DNA from: Scortum barcoo
Lineage: Eukaryota; Chordata; Actinopteri; Centrarchiformes; Terapontidae
DNA: 64,000 nt
Reading direction: 5' to 3'
NCBI GenBank assembly: GCA_023238725.1
Contig: CM041550.1
Location: 23,639,586 to 23,703,585 of the forward strand
This document shows, piece after piece, positions 1 to 11,600 of this stretch. Both the position numbers and the translations under genes were made by a program. Position 1 is the stretch's first letter, and each line of letters opens with the position of its first letter. Below the pieces are notes generated by a model. The model saw nothing but the letters and a program-made list of their open reading frames with translations. It did not search any database and was not told where the DNA came from.

Positions 1-1020
1 TGTAATTGCAGGTATCTTTTCCTATTTCCCAGTAATTCTTGTATGGTGTGTGAATGTTCTCACTGATTTTTTGTAGGTCAGTGCCAGATTATTCCCAATT
101 CAAAGTCCAAACACTCATTTAATGTTCTACTTTGGCTTGTGTGTGTTGTATGTGATATGCACATTTAAAAAATGTCACATCTATGGCTTGTACAACAGGA
201 TAGTAGGAGTAGAAGTATATAAAGCCCTTTTAGACATGTACATTACATGATAAACTGCTAATAAACTCAACCTTAAGTTGTTATAATATCTTTATCAAAT
301 GGATGACAAGGAAGCATAACCAAAGCAGGAACTTGTATTTCTATTACATATGATTTTAGTCATAATAATAAACTGTCTTATTTGTTTGTTTGTAAGGTAT
401 ATTTTTTCAAAAATATACCTTTATATTAATAAACATGAATATTTTTCTTTTATGTAAAATCGTTCACATCTTCTTAATGAATAATTATGAATTATGACAC
501 TTACAGCCTTGTGCTTTCCACAAACACTCTTTGCCTTTGTTGCTGTAAATGGTTCCTTTTCCACTTTTGTCTTGTACTTACACTCTCTGCAGTGTTGATT
601 CTAGGGTGGGTCCAAGAACAGAAGACCCAGCTACCAGCCTAAAGCCCCTTGTTTGCCCTTCCAAGCAACCAGGAGAAGCCATACCTCCTGTATTATTCTA
701 AGTAACTATCCTAGTCACTGTAATAAACCAATCATTTTTTCAATCGTCTCCTCCAATTGTGAGCCATCAGAATTCTGGAATCAGAAGGGAACCCGCAGTG
801 TTCTGATCTCCAATAAAGCATAATCCATTAAATCAGCAAACATAGTTTAGATATCATTCTAAATGATTACCAACAAAGATAGCTAACTCTTTTTCTACTG
901 GTGCTTTTGTTAGACGTAGTTAGCAGCGACAGATGATGGGAATTTTCTGTTTTTGTCTCCAATTTGAAAGCTGCCACTGCTGGTCAGAAGACTGAAGACA
1001 ACTGTGGCTGAACACAGTAA
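1..1020. other. AT-rich non-coding sequence
   Basis: No coding signal, RNA gene or repeat family that I recognise. Confidence 0.5.
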
Positions 1021-1025
1021 GACAA

Positions 1026-1090
1026 AAGGACTGGACTGAGGCGATGATCACAGATGCTCATGTCTGTAGCACACACTTCCCTGCAGGTAT
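1026..1090 (+). pseudogene. partial THAP-domain remnant (C-terminal half)
   Basis: The frame reads KDWTEAMITDAHVCSTHFPA followed by CAG|GTATGA, a plausible donor. A Trp, then VCSxHF with C-x2-H spacing (Cys at 1065, His at 1074), is the end of a C2CH THAP zinc finger. The first C-x4-C half is not seen upstream. THAP domains occur in cellular DNA-binding proteins and in P-element-like transposases; which source this had cannot be told. Confidence 0.4.
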
Positions 1091-1404
1091 GATGAAGCAT
1101 TGTCTGTTGTATTTGTGGATAATGTTGTGTCTAAAGCTATTTTGTGCCCACCTAATTAGAAACTGGAAAATGAGGAGGAAAAGGTTCATTTCTCTTGTAA
1201 TGCTAACTTTTGTAGTGCATTACTTTACTTTGTTACCTAGTTTTATAGGCATAGTTTAAGCTAACATATCCAGAACTTCTTGCTCCACCTAAGTTAAGGT
1301 GTTTGCAAATGATGTCACGTTACTGCATTACTGTGGCGCAAATCACAGATGGAGGTCAGGAAGTTTTTTTTTCTACAAAGGAAGCACTATCACAAACTCT
1401 TAAA

Positions 1405-1600
1405 ATGCCAAATTTCTGTGTTGTTCACAGTTGCTCAAATTGATCAAACTGTGAAACCACAAGGAAATTATCAAAAGTTGTTATTTACTACAGGGAAAAA
1501 TGCAAGAAACAAAAATTGGTTTGTGAACCTTGAACTGCAGTCAGGAGGAGCAGAGTCACAAAATACTTGTGTGCAGTGACCACTTTGTCGAAAGTAGAGT
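1405..1600 (+). pseudogene. broken THAP-domain zinc finger
   Basis: It starts MPNFCVVHSCSN, the typical THAP opening with C-x4-C (codons at 1417 and 1432), and is cut by a TGA at 1441. After frame changes it continues with KNWFVNLELQ and then HKILVCSDHFVES, whose C-x2-H pair is at 1572 and 1581. The 46-codon gap between the two halves fits the THAP fold. One stop and at least two frameshifts mark it as dead. It may descend from a THAP transposon. Confidence 0.55.
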
Positions 1601-3234
1601 AACTCGACATTGTCTAAACTGGCACAGTATGGGCTTTTCTCCATTTCCTCCACTCTGCTTGTCACTTCCTGATCACCATCTGGATTCTGCATGTCATTGG
1701 AATCACGGGACAGCAAACGACCTATTGGGATTTCCACAGTTTTGCATTTGTAGTTACATGTTGGCTGGGATACCGACCTTGCCTAGGTTATCTATCTCAG
1801 TATGGTACAGTATGTGCACTGTGCCACTGCTCTCTGGCAGCAAAATACATTTCATGAAATAGTTCCCTGTTTGTATGAGGAATGAGAAATGTATATTATA
1901 TAAAGAAGCTATTATTCATTTAGAGATGCTGTAGACTGTGACCTCTTTTCACCCTTTGATTTTTTGACCTTTTGATTTCTGCTTCATATTATTTAAGTTT
2001 CAGGCTTGTTAGGTTCACAGGGTGGATTACTAAAAGTTTGGCAATATCAAGCTCTATTTCAATCCAAGCTATGGACCAATTTGTGCATGATTCAATGGTC
2101 AGATTTTTTGTTCACTGTGCTTTTAAAACTCAGCAGATTTACTGTGTCTGAACTCTAAAGCACATTCCACAAACTCAATAAGCACAACTCTGTGACAGCC
2201 AGTGGTGACATGTTTTCTTTATTAAGTATAGTCTGAAAGGATGTCATGTAGGTCTTAAAGTAGCTTTTACGTTATACTTGCATGTCAAAAACCCATTACT
2301 GCTCCCTGCAGCTTTATATTGCTTTTGACACTATTCTTTTCTTGCCTGTTTTAATTATAAATTCAAGTCATGCATAACATACACCAGAAACTGTCCAGAA
2401 ACAAGAGTAGGCTTCTCATTATTGACTGGGTTATGTGTTTTTTTTTTTTTTTCTCAGAGCCAACAGTTTTCCAACTCATTTCCTTACAATAGCTTTTTTG
2501 TGGGATAATTTATTGGATTGGAATTCTCAACCAGAAATACTATGAGGGCACAGTTTATTCACAGGGATTAAGTTCCCCAAAATTGTGACCTTTTAACATA
2601 GGGTCATATTCCTAAAGTTGGAAATTTAAACTGTCTTAGATCTGTAGAAGGAGGAACAGTATGCACCCTATTTTTGAAATAGTTCATAAATAAGTTATGC
2701 CAGTAAATGCAGCATTAAATCTAATGAACATATTTGATATAATAAACATTTCCTTATTGCGCGTGCATGAATGAGATTTGTGGGTACTTTAGTGAGCTTA
2801 TCTTACAATACACCATGACAAACATGTAGTCAGATTGCAGCTAATGAGATTGTCTTGCAGTTACCTTACTACAAAACCCTTTTTAACCCTTATGTGTTTT
2901 AGCAAAATAAGTCAGGTGTTATTTTAAGTAGGCTGGACAATACATTTCTAACAGTTTAATCTTTCATATAAATATTAACAAATTCTTTTGAACTCCAATT
3001 TTTCCCCAATCAGTTGAAGTATCTGCTGAGATGAGTTTCTAACAGGAAAAAGGCCCATGCTTAAATAAAACACTTAGAGATATAAATCTCAAATGTGATG
3101 CATTTGATCAGATCAGTTGATGCATTAAGAATAATTTAGAATAATAGGTGTTTCACATATGTCCTTCAAGTCTGACATTTCTTAAGCACCAGGTCAAGAT
3201 TTTCATTTGTCTGCTACTTTGATCTTGACCAAAT
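1601..3234. other. non-coding sequence
   Basis: AT-rich, with a poly-T run at about 2439-2453. Nothing recognised. Confidence 0.5.
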
Positions 3235-3385
3235 ACCTGAAAAAGAATGACATTCCCATCAGCCTCAGTTTTACTTTGTGAGTAGTGTTTTCAAATATTA
3301 TTATGCTAAACTAATATGGCTCCCTGCTAATTTCAAATTAACATTAGCCTCACAGATCTGCTAGCTTGGCTGTAGGATCTTAATC
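3235..3385. repeat. dispersed percomorph repeat, copy 1
   Basis: It contains tgacattcccatcagcctca, ttatgctaaactaatatggc, acattagcctcacagatctg and ctagcttggctgtagg. This order recurs near 18040 and 47640. Confidence 0.5.
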
Positions 3386-3457
3386 CTGTTCATTTAGAAA
3401 TGCCTTAGAAAATTGCCTCTTTAACTTGTCATGTTGATTTGTGTTCATATTTTTAGA

Positions 3458-3737
3458 GTGTGGTGGCACAGTGGTGTAGTGGTAAGCACTGTTGCCTCAC
3501 AGCAAGAGGGTTCACCCAGGCTGACTGGGGCCTGCATGGGTTCTCCCATAATCCAAATACATGCAGGTTAATTGGTGACTCTAAAATTGCCCCTAGGTGT
3601 GAGTGGTTTGTCTGTCTTTCTATGTCAGCCCTGTGACTGACTGGCCTCTCACCCAATGACACCTGAGATAGGCTCCAGCACCCCCTGTGACCCTGTGTGT
3701 CAGGATAAAGCAGGTATAGAGAATGAATGAATGAATT
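3458..3737 (+). repeat. tRNA-derived SINE (fish type)
   Basis: The head looks like a pol III promoter: A-box-like tggtgtagtgg at 3472-3482 and B-box-like gggttcaccc at 3508-3517. The body has ctcccataatccaaatacat, aaattgcccctaggtgtgag and gataggctccagcaccccct. The tail is (GAAT)n at 3720-3735. I recognise the family as a common teleost repeat. Confidence 0.7.
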
Positions 3738-6700
3738 CTTAGACAGCCATCTTGCTCATGCAGTGTTGTACAATTCTGAATGAACATTACTTTTAAGTTT
3801 GACTCTGCGAATGCCCACTCACACTAGCTGGCTGAGGGCTGAGAGACTGAACCAGATCTCACCTAACAAACAATTATTTTTTTAAAAAGACATAGCACAG
3901 TATGTGGACATAGTATGTGTTTTTCAACGTGTCTGTAGGCTGAACAGTTGTAAATGATTCAGCTGGATTTTCAATTTGGAGAATAACATACTAATTTACC
4001 TACTTTTGTTTTCTCCATTTGCTTTGTTTTGTGAGTGTGCTGGTGTCTCTGTGCAGCATGGAAATAGCCAACTGAAAAACAAAAGTACAGTTCATGCGGC
4101 TGCGACACCTTCAGTCCTGGTGCAGATTCATTCAGGCTTGAATTACAGCCAGATCTTTCCATCAGATAACATGAGTGTCATGATGATGTATCATGATGTG
4201 TGTCTGTTCTCTTGTCACAAGCGTACATAGTTTGGCTCAGAAACGTATGTGGTGCACCTGTAATAGCAGCTGCATGGTTGACTTGTGATGTGAAAAGAAG
4301 TGCACATCACTCATCCATGGATATACTTCAACGTCAGAGCTTTTTTTTTCCAGCCAAGGAATAATTTTTATTGTTCAGCATTTTAAAGAGGGAACTGTCA
4401 TATCGCTAATTAAAATGTTCTACATGTCTGAAATGGCACTTTGTATAGTAATGTTCCACTTTGTTCTTCAAACACTTAAAACATCTAAGAATAATCATCA
4501 GCCTAAATCCTAAGCATCAGGGTGGAGCAGATTGTCTGGGTGCAAATCATGCAAGTATAGTGCTGTCAGAATGGTACAGACAGCATTCATCACATTCCTC
4601 AACAGATGCCACAGACGTAAGACCAGCACGCCTTAAATGCAGTGGAGCTGAACCTGTTGCAGCCAAACTAAGTAAATCAGAGCTGACTGGGGCACTGACA
4701 GAGAAATGCTTTGAGGTGAAAAGTACTGCTAAAAGACCAGAATTCTTAACCATTTTCTCATCTGCTGCATGCACCACCCAAAACGTATAAACACTACTGA
4801 TGAATATCTGTGCTGATAGATGCAATAGCATGCATTTCAACAGCAAATTTAACTGCACATGGCAGCAGGGAATGTACTCACATTTAAATTTCCTCTTCTG
4901 TCTACGTTCCAGGTTTGTGTTACAATATGAAGGGTTTCATCGCAGAGATATACTGCATGTAGAATTAACAACTGTCGGATATTTTGCCCTTGGTATGCTA
5001 CTTGAGAATCATAAAATATACTTGAGGTATTTTAGGACAAAAACTCAGTGTGTTTCAGTCATGTGCATATTTTAGTTTAACTCTTTGTAACATTTATTCC
5101 AAACAGATAAATTTGAGTTGCTGCATGCTTCACGTGAAGTGCAGACATTAAATAAATTTGTGTGCACAGTTTGTGTTTGAAGTTATCCAGAAGGTTTTTT
5201 TATTCATGGTCAACAAGAACTTAACCCACAGGAGTGTGCATCTGTTTAGGACGCCTGTAATATAAAATTTGATTTTGCCTTTATGAAGAATGTTTACCAC
5301 GCCATATGACCTTTATTTCTACACTTTAAAGTACTGTAATGCATCAACTGACATATTTTATCACACTGGGATGATCGGCGACCTGGAAGGGTTAATGTGC
5401 CTGCCATGCTTTTTTTTTTTTTTTTTTTGCTGAGTTAGCAGTGTTATTCTTCCATAATTGTATAACACTTAAAACATTTTTGATTTATATAAGTGCGCAC
5501 AGTCGTAGAAGTGCAGTAGGTTAATGTCAGTGCTGAGTTTGAGTCAATAATTAATGACTACTGTTCGTGGTGCTTCAAGTTTAAAGGAAAGCTATGGCAC
5601 TGCGAACCATCAAGGATTACTGACAAACATCCAAACTTCAGCTGTCTCCCAAATCTCAGTCCCTCATCTTAACATAGTTTGTCAGTACGGGACATTCCCA
5701 AGAATTTTAAATAGATATCGCACCTAAAAAAAACTAAGCACTGTGAAAACATGGAATGGATTTTTTGCCATCATGGATGTGGATCAGACCTGTGGTTTGT
5801 AAAAGAAAACAACAAGGAGAATGTTGCATGTGCTGTTATTTCCAGATCCAAGACCTGTTCTTGAGGAGCTGAACAGAAAATCTTCAAAAGTGGCTTGGAG
5901 TGAACACGTGCGTCTTACCCATTTCATTTTTGACATTTTGAGTCTCTTTTCCTGTTCCTGTCTACCACTGGGGCAAAACACCAGCAGGAGAGGGATTGTG
6001 TTTGATTGTGGTGGACCAAAACCCAGACTACTGACCAATACGTGTTTTGAATCAAGACTCAAAGGATCCGATTTAAAGTGATGGAGTGGAGGATGGAAGT
6101 AGGCAGAGCCCTGTGGGTTGGCAGCCATAAAGACTTGTGAAAGATTGTAACCAGAGGACAGCCAACTGGAGGGCATCTGTGGTTAGCAAGCCATTGCATT
6201 TATTTCCTTGGATCAAAGGTAGCCAGTTCTCTAAGTCTGTTTAGAGTATGTCTGCTCAAGCTTGAACTTGGCAAGTTTCACCTGTAATAATAATACATTT
6301 GATTGGTAATAAACCTTTTATATGAAAAAATGCAGCAGATGCCTTTTTCTCAGTCTGTGGACATTTATGAAGCCTAGACAGTACATGTGGAGCCAGTTGT
6401 TGTTATAGTGTGGGTCACAGGTATGTCACTTTCAATAGGTGAAGATGAGATGGAATATAATTAGCTTGTGTCTATAGACCACTTGTGACATGTGGAAAAA
6501 AAACATCTATATAGCCTCTGTCTTACTGCAGAAAACTGTGTTGATTGTTTGGAGTGCATTTTGTATGGGGATGTGTTAGATTCCTAAATATGCAGTCTAT
6601 GTGTACCATATGGCCTAAAATAATGAGGAGCTAGTTCCTCATTATCCTGTAACACTGGGTTCAGACTACACAATGTCATCCTGATAATAGCCCAACCTGT

Positions 6701-8240
6701 CTTGTCCCAAGACAGACAGATTTTTTTGCCTTTTCTCATCTGGTATAACACGACGTGTTCTGTGATGTTGAGCAGTAGGAGAAAAATGTCAAACTGGTCC
6801 TTATTACACATCACAAATATCCACAAAAACTGTATTTAAGCAACAGATATAAAGTAGTCACTGATTTTCTCTGTCCTTAAGACATAGTGGCTGTCACACT
6901 CCTTTCTTACCCATAAGTCAAATTTTTTTATTTTCATTTTCCTGATGTGGTCGGTGCATTGGATCGGTTAACCTGACTATAGTTCAGAATGGCTTCGGAC
7001 TCTTCATGCAAGTTTTCTTCCCCAGCTGGCATGGCTGTCCGTGTCTTGCTTGTGTATTCTAAGTATGCTGCTCATGACACCAGAGATCCGTCCAACTCTG
7101 CCCGGGCTTTTTGACAACACCTGGCTCGTATTTAACTGGCCTATAAATAGATTCTCCTCCGATGCAAACTACCTGGATGGGGTCAAACTGCTGTCACAAG
7201 GACCCATTTTAGTGCTTGCTTAAAGGGACAATGTGAGATGTGACCATTCTGGTGTGTTACATAGGTGACATGTATCTACCGGGGCACCAGCCACATTTGA
7301 GGACTGTTGGAGCCATATGGTCTGACACTGAGAACACACATGCAGGCTTTTTGACGTCTGTTCCTACACCACACTAATTTAAGTTAAGTAAAAAAAAATA
7401 TCTGCATTTACCCTGAGTGATTTTTAATCGTCTTGTAATGGTTTTACTGCTTAGGCCTGTATAACTGATGGCTTTGGGTGGCCTCACACATGAAATGTCT
7501 GTGTTTGGCTTTCACTAATTGCTTTCACATGACTTTGTCGAAGGTGTCAGGCAGAGACTTTTGGTAAATGTTTGGCATGGTCGAGTAAGCAAAGTTTGAG
7601 GGCCTACCTGGAATAGTTCAGGCTTTAAATAGCAGCAGGGCGTTACCCGTTTCCTCCGCCAGCACACTTGATGCAAACACACGTGAACTGATGAATTACA
7701 AGTTGACTGGAAATTATGAAGACTTAGAGAAAATAAGAGCAATTTTGCAGTAATTGCCATCAAGCTGTTAGGTCTTCCAGTGCAAAGGCTCTTGCATGTT
7801 GGGAGTGCGAGTGTGGTGGGAGGCAGGTATTTTTAGAATCAAACTCCTCTGTTCCAGCGGCATGGCACTCAAGTACAACATACCTTCTGTGTTGTGCTTT
7901 CCTCCTTAAGACAAGTACTTTCCCTTCTATGTTTTGTGTGTTGGGCAGGCTGCCAATGCTTTGGCTTCACAAAGGGTCACTGAGCAAGAGCTTTTAATAG
8001 AACTGCTTTTTGCTGACTCAAAAAAAAAAAAAGGGAGCATCAAATCCTGTCTGCAGTACTAGGTGGCACATTTTTTCCTCAGTTTAAAATAAGCAAGGGT
8101 TTATGTAACAAACACAAGATCACAATTTGTCGTAAGAAATGACTAACTTAGTATTTTAACTACAACATGCAGGGAAGTTGAAGTAATTCTTGTTTGACAG
8201 AAAAAGCTTGAATGTGGAACTTGTCTAATATGAATACTTG
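3738..8240. other. non-coding desert sequence
   Basis: No supported gene. Open frames of 60-130 codons (for example 5784-6176 minus) show no domain, homology or codon bias I trust. A poly-T run lies at about 5410-5428. Confidence 0.5.
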
Positions 8241-8243
8241 TCT

Positions 8244-8645
8244 AAAATGGAAACAGCTTACAGTGATCACGTTTACAGTGATCAACCACTAATATGGATC
8301 AAAAAGCTTGGGACAGAATCATCCCTATACAAATGCTGTTTAAGTAATTCGCTTTAGTAATCAAATAGTCCACTTACAATGTTCATTTTGTGTCTTTCCA
8401 TACATGACTACATATGCAAAACGTTTTCAAACTAACAAACTATTTTTTTTTCAGTTACATAATGATCCGTAAATAGACAGACTGTTCGTTTCATTACTTT
8501 ATCATTTTATAAGCATACACATTTCAATTATGTGGTTATCTGCATGAGATATAAAGAAAAAGAAAAAATTGTGGTATGATAATCATCCACTAATAGTGAT
8601 CAATTCGATCCAGACAGACACGATCACTATAAGAGGTTTCAACTG
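8244..8645. mobile_element. probable MITE (non-autonomous DNA transposon, about 400 bp)
   Basis: The left end reads gaaac-x-gcttacagtgatcac with cagtgatcaaccactaat. The right end, on the other strand, reads gaaacctcttatagtgatcg with ttgatcactattagtgg. So both ends share GAAAC, TAxAGTGATC and repeated TGATCA in inverted orientation. There is no coding capacity inside. The ends resemble pogo/Tigger-like elements, but exact termini and target duplication are not resolved. Confidence 0.5.
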
Positions 8646-11600
8646 TGCAACATCTAAAAATAGATATTTAATTAGACTGATGTTGACTTTAAGAATAACT
8701 TTACACCCCATTTTAGCTTGAACATGCCCTATTCACAAATAAAAATAAAAAAACATTCAAACCCTGGCTAGAAATACATCATATCACTGTAGTTACATAT
8801 GTAACTCTCATTTTAACATCTGTAGCAGGGGCAATGCAGATTGACAGAATAATGTTTGGTGATGTGAATGAATGATATGAGTTAACTGTGAACTGCAATT
8901 GATGCTCATCTCCTGAAGCCAAAATAAACCTTATTAACTACTTGCCATATACTCATAGATCATCTGCTAAAAACATGTATTTATACTTAAAATAAAGAAA
9001 GAAAAGAAATCACCTTACACTAATTAAGACACATAAATTCATAGGAGCAATGAGAACATTACAGGTTGTATCTTCCCAACAAGAATTCCCTGTGTTGAGC
9101 TTCAAACCAATGTTTCTTTTTCCAAAGCTTCAGACTTTAAGGTTAGTTCTTAAATGTTAAACCAACAAAAACCAAAAAAAACATTCACATACTTGTACAA
9201 AATCCACAAATTAGTGTAATCCAGAGCAGCAGAGCTCTCTGTGTTAGATGTGCCATTGTCATGACAACCAGGAGATGACAAGAGCTGTCAGACTACAGAT
9301 TAACTCACAATCCCACTGAAAGCAACCATGTCACTGCACTACTTACTCTTACTTTTGGTGCACATGGAGAGCACAGACAGCAGACACAAATGGCGTGACA
9401 TACACTTACACCCACCCACATACAGAAAAACATCCATAAAACACACCCTTTCTCACAATCCTGCCCACATCAAACCAGTCACTTTTACTGTGTGTGTTGT
9501 AAATGAATCATTAGCACAGTGTTTCCCATACACTGATTTATTTGAAACAGCCTACTACAGTATCCACGCTGACATTTACCATGTATTGATTTTGTATTTT
9601 CTATGTTTATTCTCTGCCCTTGCCCTGCTATCATGTACATTTTTAAATGTTTGAAGATCCCATAGTAATTAAAGCACATCTCATGCAAGAGAGCCAATAA
9701 AAAACTGAAATGGTCAAAGCTGACTTTCACATTTCAGTTGTGTTGATTGATTTTCGACATCAACTCACGCATTGGGTAACGTGTCTTAAAAGTCTTAAAA
9801 GTTGCTGGGAGCTGCTGGTAGCCTTTGAGTGGTACGGTGGATTAAAACATATTTTTGGTAAATGACAGTTTCATGTCCAAAACTGTGTAAAATGCTTGCA
9901 TTTGTTGTCAGATATAAATACATATACAGAGCTTTTGTGTTGAAGAGAAACACAGAGCATGAAAGAGCACACGGCATCACACGGTGTGACGATGATCCTT
10001 TTTAATACCTCTGAAGAGAAAGAAAACTGAGGCATGTGTAAAAACACAACAGCTTGCAATAAATATTGGATTGTCCATATTCCTGATTCTTCTTTACTCT
10101 CTTTTTGATTGACAGAGATTGACTGACAGACACCAAGGCTTTCCTACTTTGTACTGCAACAATTTCCAGTTTTACACAGGCCTTAACACAGACTAATGCA
10201 TTCCCAATGTCACTGTGAGCACCCTTGTCTGAGGATTTTCTCTTTGGCCCACCAGTCATACAGTGTTTAATGTGCCTCCTCCACCTTACAGAACCATCTT
10301 CAGCCAAAATAAGAACACTTCTTGGAAACGTTTGGGGCAGCATTAACCATCTGTCAGGTAGTTCTATGGAAGCATGCTCTGACAGGTATATCTGTGTGTG
10401 TGCTTTATACAAGTACTTACACGTGTATTTGAGCATGTGTGTGTTTGTGGACATATGATTAGCTGCTTTACTTGAAAGAAATGGGACATCGTCCTAGTTA
10501 CAGTATTATTAGTCGAAACAAGTGTATACAGAGGAGTCTGAGGTTCCAGTCAGGAGCTGTTTCTTGTGTAATCAAAATTACATTTTTGTTTCATACAACA
10601 GATTGTGTATTATTTCTTTAATGATTTTTGGTTATATCTTGTTTTTAGCAAAAACAACTTTCTGTTGTAATTTCAACAGTATAAAATGTGTTATGTAACA
10701 GAAATTGAAAGACATGATGTTTCAGTGTGATGAAAGTGGTCCATTTTCAGTTTAAACATATGATATGTGAAATATGATAATGTGTAATAATGATGTGTAA
10801 TATTGTAAGACCTAGTTGATAGCATCAATCAGCAAAAAGAATCAACATGCTAAATGGGAGAGATGGAAGGGATTACTGTTGGGTGTGGGATATTCAGCCA
10901 AAGGGCTTAAAAAACATAAAGCAGTTCTAGGAACACGTAATGAAACTCGTCCCTCTTGAATCTCTACTTTGTACAGTGCCTGAAGGCAGATCTAATAGGA
11001 CTTGTATTATCTCCAGCTGTTGCAATTAGAATGGTAGCATGTATCTTTATAACCTTTCTTTGATTAACATGATCATTTGAAGAGATTATAGCACACATCT
11101 TCTTACTTACCCTGAGTTAGGCTCCTGTAACAGAAGACTATAATCTTGACTTTGGCTTAAATTGTGTGTTTACATCCACTATCATGAGCCGCCATACATT
11201 TATGTTGTAAATGACATACACTTATATCCTTATCTCTGACTGAGCCAAGCTGAACCAGACTTGTGCTGAAGGCAACTGCAGTTGAATTCAGCTCTTGTCG
11301 AACATTTAATCTCTGATAAAGAAAATAGGGAAATATAGCAGGAATATTTTTGATATTGTTTTTACAGCTGCAGGGTCACTTGTACTCAAAGTCTGCAGAC
11401 AGATCTTTCCTCTCTCAGGGAACTCAGGGATGGAAGAGTGGAGGTACAGTGGAAGGAATGTTTGCTGTGCACATGTTTCTGCCTATAGTGGAGAGGTAAA
11501 ATGGAAGAAAGGAATGAATATTAGCGTCTGCCCATGAGCCATGGCCCCTGACTCTAAATGCTTCAGTGCGATAGCGTGCACAAAGAATTTATGCATAAAC

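Noticed and set aside
5784..6176. 130-codon minus-strand open frame
   Set aside because: No recognisable similarity, overlaps an open frame on the other strand, and no splice or promoter context.
7041..7223. 60-codon plus-strand frame in a GC-richer patch
   Set aside because: No domain, no splice evidence and no similarity recognised.
10002..10454. 150-codon minus-strand open frame with a GSVRWRRHIKH segment reminiscent of the C-terminus of LTR-retrotransposon integrases
   Set aside because: A single short motif is not enough; the surrounding integrase or RNase H blocks and LTRs were not found.
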